41,056 nucleotides of DNA from a virus, in the IMG/VR virus record IMGVR_UViG_3300022939_000047, positions 1 through 41,056 of that record; one strand, 5' to 3'. Positions 14,800 through 23,181 of the stretch are shown piece by piece. The position numbers and the translations under genes are program-made. Under the pieces are notes generated by a model. It did no database searches, had not been told where the DNA came from, and worked only from the letters and a program-made list of their open reading frames with translations. Within the stretch, counting starts at the first letter, position 1. Each line of letters starts with the position of its first letter.

Positions 14800-15264
14800 T
14801 TAGACAATAATTGCTACTGTTCCTGCAATGATTACTGCACAAACAATTGCACCTATAAAGATTGCAATACCATCTAGTACGTTTTTTCTAAATTCTGCCT
14901 TTGCACGTGCTCGAATGAGTCTTTGTTCTCTTATCTTTCTTCTTTCTATCATCATGTCTTCATAGAAATCAGACTGACCAGTGTAGATAAGATACTCTCT
15001 AAGTTCTTTCTCCATTTGTGCAATTTTGTATTTTGCAGATGTAACTTGAAGTGCCTGTGCTTCGACACTTTTACCTGAAAACATCTTTCCAAATACTGAT
15101 GGATTTTTTGCGTATTGATTTGCCTCTGCTATATTTTCTTTTGCATCAAACCATCGACCAAAGAACTCCGCCACGTCTTGAGCCTCTCGACCCATCTCCA
15201 TACCTTTTTTGATTGCATTATAAGCAGAGGATGCCATACTCATCGCAACTGCGACTTCGACCAT
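14800..15264 (-). CDS. Late protein with C-terminal membrane segments, unknown
   Basis: The 154-aa protein has an Ala/Met-rich N-terminus (VAVAMSMASSAYNAIKKG), a charged helical middle with many Arg/Lys/Glu (MMIERRKIREQRLIRARAKAEFRK) and a C-terminal hydrophobic hairpin (IAIFIGAIVCAVIIAGTVAIIV). GAGGAA precedes the ATG and a GATAAATA late-like element lies upstream. It sits beside a larger membrane/coiled-coil protein and may work with it. Function unknown. Confidence 0.7.
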   Translation of the reverse strand: MVEVAVAMSMASSAYNAIKKGMEMGREAQDVAEFFGRWFDAKENIAEANQYAKNPSVFGKMFSGKSVEAQALQVTSAKYKIAQMEKELREYLIYTGQSDFYEDMMIERRKIREQRLIRARAKAEFRKNVLDGIAIFIGAIVCAVIIAGTVAIIV

Positions 15265-15287
15265 GGTTAAGTTCCTCTTCTGATACT

Positions 15288-16460
15288 TTATTTATCTTTA
15301 GAGAGGTCTTTAACCCTGTTTTTTGGTACCTGTATTACGTATCTATTTTCGACTACTTTAGGTTTCTCATCTTCGATTTTACGTGCAATGAGTCCTGCAG
15401 AAGTAATCAATAGTAACACTGCAAGTGGGTCAAACACAAAGATAAGTGCAAAAATGACCCATCTAATAGCGTTGTCAAGATACTTGACAGAGTCATCTTG
15501 ACCGTAAATAACCTCTGCAATGTACTTTATAGGGCCTACTTCACGTTCAAAACCGAGTATTTCCTGTTCAAATACAAATCTTTCGTTCTTATACTCCTGT
15601 ATAGTGTCAAGAAGTGTATCTATATCTGCATTGTATTCATTGGTCTTAACTATCTTCTCATCTAGATCACCAGTGGATAGGTTCTGCAGTCTGTTGATTT
15701 CTGCATTCGCAGAATTAATGGTGGATTGTGCCTGTTCTCTATATTTGTCTATATTTCCTTGTTGAACGGTTATATCTGCTCTTATACGGTCTCTCTGCTC
15801 CTTCTGAGATGCATATAACTCTTCTGCTTGTGCAACATAATCGATTACCTGAACCTCATCATTGAATAACCCTTCATTCAAAGTAATCGTTTCGGTTCCT
15901 TTACTTCTTAAATCATTGACACTATCATCTAATGATTTAAGTTCTGCACGTAGACTATCTATTTGTCCTTGTGCATAATCAATATCACCTTGAACTCTAT
16001 CCCACGCACCATCTCGTATTTCTATCTGTGCGTTTACAGAATCTGTTACATCGACACTATTAGTGTCAAGTGCAGTAATTCTTTGTTCTACTAAATCTAT
16101 CTGATTTTCTGTTCTTTCAATCAGTCCGTCGATACGTTGTATCTCTGAGTTTGCAGTTGCAGTTGCATAAGATGTGTCTGATGATGCCTTTGCAAGATAT
16201 CCAAAGATTCCAAGTGATGTGATTAACATGAGTACTACTACACTAAGTGTCAAATAGTACTTCATATAGTTTAGTTTTTCCCAAAAGAGATGGAGATAAG
16301 TTGCAGTAACTATCTTACCAAACTCTAATGCACCTGCCATTATAACAACTCCCATGTACGCACCTGCAAATATAGTTGCAAGTCCCAACACTGAGAAGTA
16401 GGCTGCAATACCAGCAATGCCCAACGATGTAAATAATGCAAGATAATTCAAAAATTTCAT
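15288..16460 (-). CDS. Large membrane and coiled-coil protein, unknown
   Basis: This 390-aa protein has about three N-terminal membrane spans (FTSLGIAGIAAYFSVLGLA, AGAYMGVVIMAGALEFGKI, LSVVVLMLITSLGIFGYLA). A long coiled coil follows from about residue 100 to 300, then one or two C-terminal spans (WVIFALIFVFDPLAVLLLITSA) and a Lys-rich tail. This layout is recurrent in marine T4-like phages without known function, to my recollection. A host-membrane or lysis-timing role is possible but not shown. The N-terminal 'ALEFGKIVTATYLH' patch is notable for polar residues inside a span. Confidence 0.75.
   Translation of the reverse strand: MKFLNYLALFTSLGIAGIAAYFSVLGLATIFAGAYMGVVIMAGALEFGKIVTATYLHLFWEKLNYMKYYLTLSVVVLMLITSLGIFGYLAKASSDTSYATATANSEIQRIDGLIERTENQIDLVEQRITALDTNSVDVTDSVNAQIEIRDGAWDRVQGDIDYAQGQIDSLRAELKSLDDSVNDLRSKGTETITLNEGLFNDEVQVIDYVAQAEELYASQKEQRDRIRADITVQQGNIDKYREQAQSTINSANAEINRLQNLSTGDLDEKIVKTNEYNADIDTLLDTIQEYKNERFVFEQEILGFEREVGPIKYIAEVIYGQDDSVKYLDNAIRWVIFALIFVFDPLAVLLLITSAGLIARKIEDEKPKVVENRYVIQVPKNRVKDLSKDK
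15289..15296 (-). promoter_or_regulatory. Late-promoter-like element
   Basis: GATAAATA on the minus strand overlaps the stop of the upstream gene (GAT AAA TAA). It lies 24 bases before the ATG at 15264, with GAGGAA between. It differs from the T4 late consensus by one base, and its overlap with a Lys-stop pair lowers confidence. Confidence 0.4.
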
Positions 16461-16463
16461 AAT

Positions 16464-17222
16464 TTATCTAAGTCTTGTCAACACATCATATAATTTTTTT
16501 CTTTTCTTAGGTTTCCAATGTGCAACGTCACTACCTGTTCCTGCGACTGCACTTCCTGTTGCGTTGACTGGTGCATCCTCCATCATATCAAACTTCAGAT
16601 ACTTCATCAGTTTGTTTGCGAGGTCATGTCCTGCTTCTATATCAGATGGGAAGTGTACTCCCATTCTAACTCTACCCATTGCAGACTTGATTGCACCTTC
16701 AAATAATCCATTCTTATGTTCAGGGTAGATTGTTGCATAATAGTTTGCAACTAATTTTGGTTGCACTGTATGTCCTGATGGATACGATGGAGTCTTTGCA
16801 GTCTCCGTTTTATATCTATCGAAAGGGATATTAAGTGCTTCTGCGATTTGATATGGTCTTGGTCTATTAAACATGTTCTTGTAGTGTTTAATGATTGGTT
16901 TTGCCTGTTGACCAAGATATACCAGTCGTTCTTCATCATAATACAGTTCGTTCTCCTCCATATATTCTTGTATGTAATAGTATGGATTTTCATCTGTGTT
17001 GACGTATTCTAATTCATGTTCTTTAGTCATGGAATCTCTCATCTTTTTGACTTCTTCGAGTTCCATACGTGTTTGTTTAGAATCGTTCTTATCAGGTGTC
17101 GGAAGTGTAATGTCTTTCCAGTCACCTGAGAATGCTTCAATCTTTTTATATTTGGGTTTCTTTAATTCGTCTTTTGGTGCGAATCCCATCAGATTGATGG
17201 TTTGAATTGTCTCAATATACAT
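16464..17222 (-). CDS. PAP2-family phosphatase
   Basis: The roughly 252-aa protein has the three acid-phosphatase motifs in order: KNMFNRPRP (motif 1, KxxxxxxRP-like), YPSGHT (motif 2) and GRVRMGVHFPSDIEAGHDLA (motif 3 with His and Asp). The family removes phosphate from lipids or small molecules through a His-phosphate intermediate. No membrane spans are seen, so it resembles soluble bacterial acid phosphatases. Two adjacent ATGs (17225, 17222) are possible starts and overlap the upstream stop. In the late region; substrate unknown. Confidence 0.82.
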   Translation of the reverse strand: MYIETIQTINLMGFAPKDELKKPKYKKIEAFSGDWKDITLPTPDKNDSKQTRMELEEVKKMRDSMTKEHELEYVNTDENPYYYIQEYMEENELYYDEERLVYLGQQAKPIIKHYKNMFNRPRPYQIAEALNIPFDRYKTETAKTPSYPSGHTVQPKLVANYYATIYPEHKNGLFEGAIKSAMGRVRMGVHFPSDIEAGHDLANKLMKYLKFDMMEDAPVNATGSAVAGTGSDVAHWKPKKRKKLYDVLTRLR

Positions 17223-17814
17223 CATCTGCAGTTACCAGTATTCTTTTACCTTCACATACAGCTGCGTATACTTTTATACCGTAAAACTGTGAGTGTAGGT
17301 TGTTTACAAATAGTTCCGATTTTGCTTCGAAGACATTTTCAAAAGGGTAATTCACTTGTGTTGTATGTCTTCTTAATCTATACTTACCACGTTCAAGATC
17401 ATCAATGTTTGCAAGTTCTTCTGCAATCATTTCTGCATTGATGATACCTTCTTCCTTCAACCATTTGTAGTATTCTTCTTCTAGTCTCTCTAATTGATCA
17501 TCATCTAACTCTTGGTTCTCTTTCAACAATGCAAGTGCAACAGCGTATGATGCAAATTGTGTTTTACCAAACGGAACCTTTTCGATAATTTTCTTTAGAT
17601 TAAAGACGAGTCTATGTAGAGGTGTAAGTGATGCCTTTTCCTCTGCAGTTTTAGGGTTATTCTCGACTTTTTGATTTGACCCTTCAACAGATTTTAGTTT
17701 AATTCTGTTACCCTTATCATCAATAAACCCAAATTTATATGCGGCTTGTTTGGTAAAAGGTGTAGTCAACATCTTTAAAATACGAAAGACTATTAATGTA
17801 TCTACTACTCTCAT
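17212..17814 (-). CDS. Conserved late protein of unknown function
   Basis: The 200-aa protein begins MRVVDTLIVFRILKMLTTPF, followed by KFGFIDDKGNRIKLKSVEG, a helical core (TPLHRLVFNLKKIIEKVPFGKTQFASYAVALALLKEN), an acidic coiled segment and a beta-rich end. I recall this arrangement in other T4-like marine phages but no assigned role. The ATG sits five bases after CCTAAATA, so a late transcript would start at the start codon. The C-terminus overlaps the PAP2 gene by about 11-14 bases. Confidence 0.75.
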   Translation of the reverse strand: MRVVDTLIVFRILKMLTTPFTKQAAYKFGFIDDKGNRIKLKSVEGSNQKVENNPKTAEEKASLTPLHRLVFNLKKIIEKVPFGKTQFASYAVALALLKENQELDDDQLERLEEEYYKWLKEEGIINAEMIAEELANIDDLERGKYRLRRHTTQVNYPFENVFEAKSELFVNNLHSQFYGIKVYAAVCEGKRILVTADDVY

Positions 17815-17827
17815 ACTACTATTTAGG
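17815..17827 (-). promoter_or_regulatory. Late-type promoter abutting an ATG
   Basis: CCTAAATA (17820-17827), GTAGT, then ATG on the minus strand. With the T4 late spacing the first transcribed base is the A of ATG. The -10 differs from TATAAATA at its first two bases. Confidence 0.6.
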
Positions 17828-17839
17828 TGTTTTGAACGG

Positions 17840-17915
<76 letters not shown>

Positions 17916-17916
<1 letters not shown>

Positions 17917-18287
17917 TAAAGTTCCCTTAACCTACTAATTAATTTCTGATCTAGTGGGATATTGCTTTTGAAATCTTCATCGACTAGTTCTAGATATATC
18001 AACATAGTCTTAATGGATGACCAGTATGTGTCTTCTTTTATTTTGAATTCTAACATTCTCATGCATGGTTCAAAACCAAACACATTGAAAAGTGTTATAA
18101 TGTGGTTCAACATCAAACGTTCACGAACCTCACCATACTCATGATGACGATACAGAAGTCTTTTGAGGTATCGGAAACGTCTCAGGTCTTCTTGAAAATC
18201 TTCAATGTCCTCACATTGAGGGTCATCGTAGTATTTTAATGCGAATGCCTGAAAGTTTTTAGATGTGAGTTTATCAAATAATCCCAT
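17916..18287 (-). CDS. Conserved late protein of unknown function
   Basis: The 123-aa protein begins MGLFDKLTSKNFQAFALKYYD and is predicted to be all helical, with a basic patch (RRFRYLKRLLYRHHEYGEVRERL) and LFNVFGFEPCMRMLEFK in the middle. A TCTAAATA late-like element lies nine bases before the ATG. Its TAG stop uses the first base of the tRNA-Thr gene. It resembles small uncharacterised proteins near structural genes of T4-like phages; no domain recognised. Confidence 0.72.
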
Positions 18288-18296
18288 AATATAAAG

Positions 18297-18304
18297 TATT
18301 TAGA
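18297..18304 (-). promoter_or_regulatory. Late-promoter-like element
   Basis: TCTAAATA on the minus strand, nine bases upstream of the ATG at 18287. It directly follows a terminator for the gene upstream, a sensible place for a new start. It departs from TATAAATA at two bases. Confidence 0.5.
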
Positions 18305-18308
18305 ATGT

Positions 18309-18330
18309 AAAAAGGGGACTCAAAGTCCCC
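18309..18330 (-). terminator. Intrinsic terminator
   Basis: On the minus strand GGGGACT, loop TTG and AGTCCCC form a 7-bp stem followed by TTTTT. It lies six bases after the stop of the gene at 18336-18776 and ends the operon running down from about 22 kb. Confidence 0.88.
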
Positions 18331-18335
18331 AAATG

Positions 18336-18776
18336 TTACACTAATGAACCGTAGACTTTGAAAGAACCGTTGTCTAGTTGTTCATATTTGAATTTTACAT
18401 CGATGACTTTTTCTTCTTTTTCAATTTCATCGATGGGCGTATCGACTGACTTACCGACGATCTCACCAAATTGTGAGAATGATACTACCATCTCACCTGA
18501 CCCTGCGAAGTCTTCTTCTGCGACTTCATTTCTTGGGTCGTCTGAAGGATGTACAACTCTGTTGATACCAACTTGTGCAAGTTTAGATTCCACTTGACCT
18601 ACAGCGGCCTTTGGGTTTAGGAATTCTGATACTGCAGTGTGTCCTAAAATTGCGTTGATTCTTTGTTTGACATCTTCGTCTGTTACTTCGTAAGGAACTT
18701 TCTCAGATGAAAGTCCTGAACCAAAGAAAGTTGATGGTCTGTAAAGTTCTGTTACAAATTCTCTAAAATTTTTCAT
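18336..18776 (-). CDS. Late protein with capsid-targeting-like N-terminus
   Basis: The 146-aa protein begins MKNFREFVTEL, resembling the T4 internal-protein capsid-targeting sequence (MKTYQEFIAE). The rest is acidic with a beta-rich end (DVKFKYEQLDNGSFKVYGSLV). It is the last gene before a strong terminator. It may be an internal head protein; no catalytic motif is seen. The targeting call is inference from the first ten residues. Confidence 0.65.
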   Translation of the reverse strand: MKNFREFVTELYRPSTFFGSGLSSEKVPYEVTDEDVKQRINAILGHTAVSEFLNPKAAVGQVESKLAQVGINRVVHPSDDPRNEVAEEDFAGSGEMVVSFSQFGEIVGKSVDTPIDEIEKEEKVIDVKFKYEQLDNGSFKVYGSLV

Positions 18777-18784
18777 AATACGTC

Positions 18785-19048
18785 CTATGCGTTTGTTGCT
18801 ACTGGAGTTCCAAAAACAGTTGCACTATCTGAAAAAACTTCATCAGTTGGGTCTTTGTGTAAGTCGATTGATTGACCTGCACCTATATGAATATCCCCAA
18901 TTAATACGTTTGCAGATGTCTCTACTGACACTATGTGAAATGCAGTGTCACTATTGTATAATCTAACAACTGTTGATGAACCGAAGTTACTACCGTTAGT
19001 TGAACCAACTTGTAGTGCTTCATGTCCTGCCAATAACTTATATTTCAT
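18785..19048 (-). CDS. Small beta-rich late protein, probable virion component
   Basis: The 87-aa protein begins MKYKLLAGHEALQVG. It is Gly/Ser/Thr-rich with alternating beta strands (STVVRLYNSDTAFHIVSVET, ANVLIGDIHIGAGQSIDLHK), the make-up of small head- or tail-decorating proteins. It lies in the late operon next to a similar-sized acidic protein. No family named. Confidence 0.65.
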   Translation of the reverse strand: MKYKLLAGHEALQVGSTNGSNFGSSTVVRLYNSDTAFHIVSVETSANVLIGDIHIGAGQSIDLHKDPTDEVFSDSATVFGTPVATNA

Positions 19049-19058
19049 AATTTATCTC

Positions 19059-19343
19059 TTAACTGTCAGCGAGTACTGTATCGTCGTCAACGTCAGGTGT
19101 GTTTACATCTGAATCGTCATCGAAATCAGCAACGTCTGCTCCCATTGAACCTGATGACATTGCAACCAATGTCTCCCATTGAGTTCTAGAACCTACTACT
19201 TTTCTTAACTGCCAACCTTCTGACTTAACACCAGCGTTTGCACCAACTTCAGCGTTGTCTGCACCGTATGTGTTAGCCTTATCTGCAGTATTAAGATACT
19301 TAGGTTTTGATGCCTCGTCGTCTAATAATCCCCAAAGTGCCAT
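19059..19343 (-). CDS. Small acidic late protein, probable virion component
   Basis: The 94-aa protein begins MALWGLLDDEASKPKYLNTAD, has a middle KSEGWQLRKVVGSRTQWETLVAMS, and ends in an Asp-rich tail (DVADFDDDSDVNTPDVDDDTV). The MALWG start and 'GW...RTQWETLVAM' core recur in structural proteins of marine myoviruses as I recall them. GGAG precedes the ATG. Function unknown. Confidence 0.65.
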   Translation of the reverse strand: MALWGLLDDEASKPKYLNTADKANTYGADNAEVGANAGVKSEGWQLRKVVGSRTQWETLVAMSSGSMGADVADFDDDSDVNTPDVDDDTVLADS

Positions 19344-19356
19344 ATCTTTCTCCTAA

Positions 19357-19938
19357 TTAAATTTTGTTTGCGACCTTCAAAATTGCGTTGAAAGTCTTTT
19401 TGAAAGAATTTTTATCTTTCTGTAATAACTGTATATATTTAGTACGAATGGGAGCCTTAACCTTCATTAATGTGTCATAAACTTTGACTGCATCATCTCT
19501 TTTGACCTTGTTTTTCTTATTGTCATTTGTAGAGATTTCACCATCTTTTGTAAGGTCTTTAAAGTTACCCAATTGTACCATTACGTTTTTGTCTGCCCAT
19601 GCTTGTGACCCACTTGCGTTGTCATCTAGTGCTTGGATAGCTCTTTGGACGACATCGTCATCCTGTGCTTCGGAGTATTTACCCCCTGCCATATTTGCGA
19701 TTTTGTCTAGTCTCTTTCTAAGGTCTGCTTCGTTCTTAGATTGTGAAACTGCACGTGCAACTTTCTTGTTACCTGCATCAGACATCATTCCAAAATCACC
19801 GATCTTCTCCATGATCTTGTTGACTTTCTTCGCTTCTACTTTTGCATAACCTAACTTCTTCAATTTCTCTTTGAAGAGTTTAGTCCTTGCATCTGTGGTA
19901 AGTACTTTCTCTAATTGTTTTTCAACACTCTCAGACAT
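19357..19938 (-). CDS. Lysine-rich helical late protein
   Basis: The 193-aa protein is mostly charged helix, beginning MSESVEKQLEKVLTTDARTK, with many Lys and Asp (GEISTNDNKKNKVKRDDAVK). Such composition is common in prohead core or scaffold proteins, but no signature is visible. It shares one base with the next upstream gene, indicating coupled translation. Confidence 0.65.
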   Translation of the reverse strand: MSESVEKQLEKVLTTDARTKLFKEKLKKLGYAKVEAKKVNKIMEKIGDFGMMSDAGNKKVARAVSQSKNEADLRKRLDKIANMAGGKYSEAQDDDVVQRAIQALDDNASGSQAWADKNVMVQLGNFKDLTKDGEISTNDNKKNKVKRDDAVKVYDTLMKVKAPIRTKYIQLLQKDKNSFKKTFNAILKVANKI

Positions 19939-21188
19939 TACCTACTTACCTTGTATTTTGTTAACACTGTTGCCATATCACCCCATGCAAGTGTAGCGTC
20001 TTTACCACCACGACTATAGAATGTAAACTTAGTCTTGTTTCTAGGGTCATCCTTTGCAACCATGTTGATTTTATCAACATTGTATTTGTTACTGCGAGTA
20101 ATACTCTTTACGAGTAAATCCATTTTGTGTCCCTTCTTCATTGAAGAATCGAACTCTACTGAAACGGTATTACCCTTTTTAATCTTTTCGAATTCCTTTC
20201 TAGGGACTGCAATCTCTTGTAAGTCCTGTTCAGGTAATTCCTGTTTAGGTGCATACTTTTGTCCTTGTTCCCACATCTTTCTGTATGAGTCCATGACTGA
20301 TTCGTTTTTAGGTTTTTCACCTTTCTCTTTCTTTGCAATTGCTATAGCAGCCTGTTGTGCAGGTGATACTGCTTCTTCGACTTCTTCAAACTGAATACCT
20401 AATCTCTTTTCGTGTTTCTTCATTAGGTCTTTGACAGTCATGTTTTTGTTTTTTGGATATGCAAAATCATCAGCAAGTTCATCATCTGATAGATATTTTA
20501 AATCTAACTGTTTGAAAAACTTTTTACCCTCAGGTGAACCTACTTTAGTGCTTGGTTTTATACTCTTGACAAGTTTTCGCATTCCTGCAATTGCTTTCTT
20601 TTGAACTGAAGGATTGTCATCAAAGATACCAATTGCCATTGTTCCTTCTTCTAGTTCTTCTCTTTTCATAGATTTCTCTATGGTCTGTTTAGTTTGAAGT
20701 TTACCAATCATTGACAAGATTGTATCTCTTGCTTTAAGAACCTGTTCGTAATCGTAATTGTGTTTTGTGTTTTTGAGTTCTTTGTCACCCATGTTTGCAA
20801 TCTTCTGATAAGACACTAAGACCTTTTGCATGTCTTTAGAGACTTTTCTCATTGCATTGATTTCTTTATCAGTGACTTCATCAAGTTGTGTTTCTTCTAC
20901 TTGATTTCTTAGGGATACTGATTTACCCTTTAACAGTGATTGTGCTTTCTTTCTGTCGTGGAACAAGAAACTGTATGTCTTACCTTTGTCATCTTTTACT
21001 TGATAACCTTTTGAAGACATCTTAGTAATCTTTCCGAATCTTTTGTCACCGTTTTTTGGTTCATAGAAGTCTAACTCTAGACCAACTCTTGCAGAGTTTT
21101 TAGTTTCTGTACCCATTCCTTTACGGGCAAGAGTTCTATAGTTCTCTTCTAATCTAGCGGATTCTTTTAAGGATTGAAAGAGGTTCAT
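19938..21188 (-). CDS. Large late protein, candidate prohead core/internal protein
   Basis: The 416-aa protein begins MNLFQSLKESARLEENYRTL. A small barrel-like part follows (DFYEPKNGDKRFGKITKMSSKGYQV), then long charged helices, EEAVSPAQQAAIAIAKKEKGEKP, and a C-terminal beta region (FTFYSRGGKDATLAWGDMA). It contains ELEEG near residue 177, which fits the T4 prohead-protease rule (L/I-x-E before A/G). The pieces recur in different combinations in marine phage late proteins, suggesting a modular family. Function not established. Confidence 0.65.
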   Translation of the reverse strand: MNLFQSLKESARLEENYRTLARKGMGTETKNSARVGLELDFYEPKNGDKRFGKITKMSSKGYQVKDDKGKTYSFLFHDRKKAQSLLKGKSVSLRNQVEETQLDEVTDKEINAMRKVSKDMQKVLVSYQKIANMGDKELKNTKHNYDYEQVLKARDTILSMIGKLQTKQTIEKSMKREELEEGTMAIGIFDDNPSVQKKAIAGMRKLVKSIKPSTKVGSPEGKKFFKQLDLKYLSDDELADDFAYPKNKNMTVKDLMKKHEKRLGIQFEEVEEAVSPAQQAAIAIAKKEKGEKPKNESVMDSYRKMWEQGQKYAPKQELPEQDLQEIAVPRKEFEKIKKGNTVSVEFDSSMKKGHKMDLLVKSITRSNKYNVDKINMVAKDDPRNKTKFTFYSRGGKDATLAWGDMATVLTKYKVSR

Positions 21189-21544
21189 TACTTATCCTCT
21201 GATTCTTTCTCGTCTTCGTCCTCTTTCTCGTCTTCATCGTGATGAGCTTCAGACATTTCTTTGACCATCTCTTCTACTTCTTGCACTTGGTATTTTTTAC
21301 CTGCACATGTGAATTCTTTATCCCCATTGTCTTTTGCGGCCTGAAGTGCTTTAGTAAATGCATTACCTTCGTCCTTCATTGCCTTCTTGATTGCATCACG
21401 TCTTTTTCCTAGATATTCGTCTGAAGAATCTACGTCTCCATCATTATCTACGTCTGCATCTCTTTTACCAACAGGGTCTAATTTTTTACCCTCTAAGATT
21501 GCACGTGCATCTTGAAGTAGTGACTTAGTTAGTTCGTCGATCAT
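21188..21544 (-). CDS. Acidic late protein with a calcium-loop-like motif
   Basis: The 118-aa protein has DADVDNDGDVDSSDEYLGKR at residues 29-48, a DxDxDG loop like that of dockerins and EF-hands that could bind calcium. Before it lies ARAILEGKK, a possible prohead-protease site (I-L-E/G). The tail is extremely acidic (HHDEDEKEDEDEKESEDK). It overlaps both neighbours. It is a candidate core or internal protein. Confidence 0.68.
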   Translation of the reverse strand: MIDELTKSLLQDARAILEGKKLDPVGKRDADVDNDGDVDSSDEYLGKRRDAIKKAMKDEGNAFTKALQAAKDNGDKEFTCAGKKYQVQEVEEMVKEMSEAHHDEDEKEDEDEKESEDK

Positions 21545-22062
21545 TGTTTTAACTCCCCTTTCTCAAAGTAATTGAATAACTGTTCTTTACCAGTTTCGTT
21601 CAGTTGGAGTTGCTTAGCAAGACGACCCAACATATTTTTTTCTGTGAGTTTTTCTACAGTCTTCTCTACTGAAAGTTTTTCTTCTTGGACTTCTACTTCT
21701 TCCATAGAAGGTAGTTCACCCATTTTAGCGGCCATTCTTTTAAATCCTTTAGGATTTTGTTTCTGCATTGATTGGAGAACTTTTAGACTTGTCATATTCA
21801 TAAGATTTGCAATACCATCAATTTCTTTCTTATCTTTAGTTTTAAAGAGTTTACTGATTGCATCACCAGTTCCTACAATTTTCTCATCTAATTCTAAATT
21901 GTCTTCAACAATCTCGTCTTCTCCAAAGAATGTTGCAAGTTCCTCATCGATTTGATCACTAAGAATCTCGTCTGCGCTCTTCTCCACTGAACCTTCTTTC
22001 AGTTGTACGTGGTTACGAACTTGCTCAAGTTTTTCTTTCCAGTTTTCTGACTTATAACTCAT
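21541..22062 (-). CDS. Acidic helical late protein
   Basis: The 173-aa protein begins MSYKSENWKEKLEQVRNH and then has VQLKEGSVE, a possible prohead-protease site at residues 20-24. It continues as charged helices with repeated Glu/Lys (EEVEVQEEKLSVEKTVEKLTEK). Its TATAAATA promoter is eight bases before the ATG, so it heads the late operon running to the terminator at 18.3 kb. Candidate scaffold or core protein. Confidence 0.65.
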   Translation of the reverse strand: MSYKSENWKEKLEQVRNHVQLKEGSVEKSADEILSDQIDEELATFFGEDEIVEDNLELDEKIVGTGDAISKLFKTKDKKEIDGIANLMNMTSLKVLQSMQKQNPKGFKRMAAKMGELPSMEEVEVQEEKLSVEKTVEKLTEKNMLGRLAKQLQLNETGKEQLFNYFEKGELKQ

Positions 22063-22070
22063 AGTAGTAT

Positions 22071-22078
22071 TATTTATA
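22071..22078 (-). promoter_or_regulatory. T4-type late promoter
   Basis: The minus strand carries TATAAATA, eight bases before the ATG at 22062. The predicted RNA would have only about three bases before the start codon, with no room for a ribosome site. The element overlaps the end of the cupin-like gene. Confidence 0.8.
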
Positions 22079-22358
22079 TATTCTCTATTCTTATTACGAG
22101 GTTTCCCTCACCTTTTATCAACCTATGGTACTGCATCTTGGGAATGTAGTACTCTTTACCCATCTCTAAATCGATGGGTAATGCATCATCGTGTTGTATC
22201 TTCCATTCTGACCCACTTAACACGTGGACTTTCCTAGACGTAGTGTCACGATGCCACACCAAATCATCTAGTTCAACAGACTCGTCGAATGTACGCAAGA
22301 CATATCTACGTCCTGTACCCTGTTGTTCTTGGATTTCTTCTTTGTAGGGGTTAGTCAT
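22074..22358 (-). CDS. Cupin-like protein
   Basis: The 94-aa protein is beta-rich: LDDLVWHRDTTSRKVHVLSG, then DDALPIDLEMGKEYYIPKMQYHRLIKGEG. A strand with WHRD, a 'G..W' turn, the 'P..L..G..YYIP' strand and a YHR strand match a small cupin barrel with possible His ligands. Enzymatic activity is not certain. The start overlaps the upstream gene by eight bases. Confidence 0.68.
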   Translation of the reverse strand: MTNPYKEEIQEQQGTGRRYVLRTFDESVELDDLVWHRDTTSRKVHVLSGSEWKIQHDDALPIDLEMGKEYYIPKMQYHRLIKGEGNLVIRIENI

Positions 22359-22614
22359 CTATTTCAGGATAAAAGTTATCTGTTTTTTGATTATATCCGT
22401 AATATCCCACTGCGTTTGGATTGGGAACTGCATCGAAAATTCCATCGACATAGTTCTCTGCACATGATTCTGCATAACTTTCAGAATGATCATGAACTTC
22501 TCTGATCTCTTGGATTTCTCCTTTCAGAAATAGATCAACTTCAAATCCTTTCTCAGTGTATCTTACGACAGCCTTTCTATCGTCTCTCCAATATTCATGT
22601 ATCACTTGACTCAT
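22351..22614 (-). CDS. Small acidic protein, unknown
   Basis: The 87-aa protein begins MSQVIHEYWRDDRKAVVRYTEKGFEVDLF, predicted beta hairpins, then a helix (HSESYAESCAENYVDGIFD) and a Tyr/Asn-rich end (NAVGYYGYNQKTDNF). No family recognised. It is coupled to the cupin-like gene by overlap. Confidence 0.65.
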   Translation of the reverse strand: MSQVIHEYWRDDRKAVVRYTEKGFEVDLFLKGEIQEIREVHDHSESYAESCAENYVDGIFDAVPNPNAVGYYGYNQKTDNFYPEIDD

Positions 22615-22641
22615 ATTAACTCCGTTTCTAATATATATGGT

Positions 22642-23181
22642 TTACCAAAAAAAGTTTCCACCACCACTCAAACCTAACTGTTTTGCATAGTATGGAAGTC
22701 TACATGCCCAATAGGATGCTGTTGTTTTGTCGTTTGCAGTTGAACATTGATGACGAGCTGCAAATGATTTACGTGCCTTTGGGTCATCTATCTTAACTTT
22801 TAATCCTGTAGTGTCACCCCATGACACTTTCTTGATGTTTTTTGTTTTGGGGTCTCTGACATAAACATAGTATTTCTTAGAACCACCTTTCTTAGGTTTG
22901 TTTAATTCAGGTTCTTCCTCTTCTACTATGTTCATCATAGGACAGTCTAGGGGTACCAACTCACCCTCATAGACTTCGTAATCACCTAGATCAGTTTCTA
23001 GGATGTGTTTGTCGACTTCTGTAAGTCTGTATTTTTGTTCATGAACAAGTCTTTTCACTTCCTTTATAGTTTCAAAATACATCAATGACCCCAGTCTAAA
23101 TGGGTTGTCAATGAAGTTAGTTTTAGATTCCTGAAGGTCATTGATGACTTGATCAAGAGCTTGTTCTTTTAGTGTTTTCAT
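22642..23181 (-). CDS. Late protein with C-terminal DUF5872-like domain
   Basis: The 179-aa protein has an N-terminal helix (MKTLKEQALDQVINDLQESK) and a C-terminal domain: YYVYVRDPKTKNIKKVSWGD, then KSFAARHQCS..DKTTASYWACRLPYY and a final GGGNFFW. This Arg/Cys/Trp-rich domain recurs at the C-termini of marine phage proteins; I believe it is catalogued as DUF5872. The two conserved Cys suggest metal binding or a structural role. The start overlaps the upstream stop as TAATG. Confidence 0.7.
   Translation of the reverse strand: MKTLKEQALDQVINDLQESKTNFIDNPFRLGSLMYFETIKEVKRLVHEQKYRLTEVDKHILETDLGDYEVYEGELVPLDCPMMNIVEEEEPELNKPKKGGSKKYYVYVRDPKTKNIKKVSWGDTTGLKVKIDDPKARKSFAARHQCSTANDKTTASYWACRLPYYAKQLGLSGGGNFFW

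Noticed and set aside
16461-16480. TTGACA before the large membrane protein gene
   Set aside because: No -10 box occurs at 16-19 bases, and the ATG falls where the box should be.
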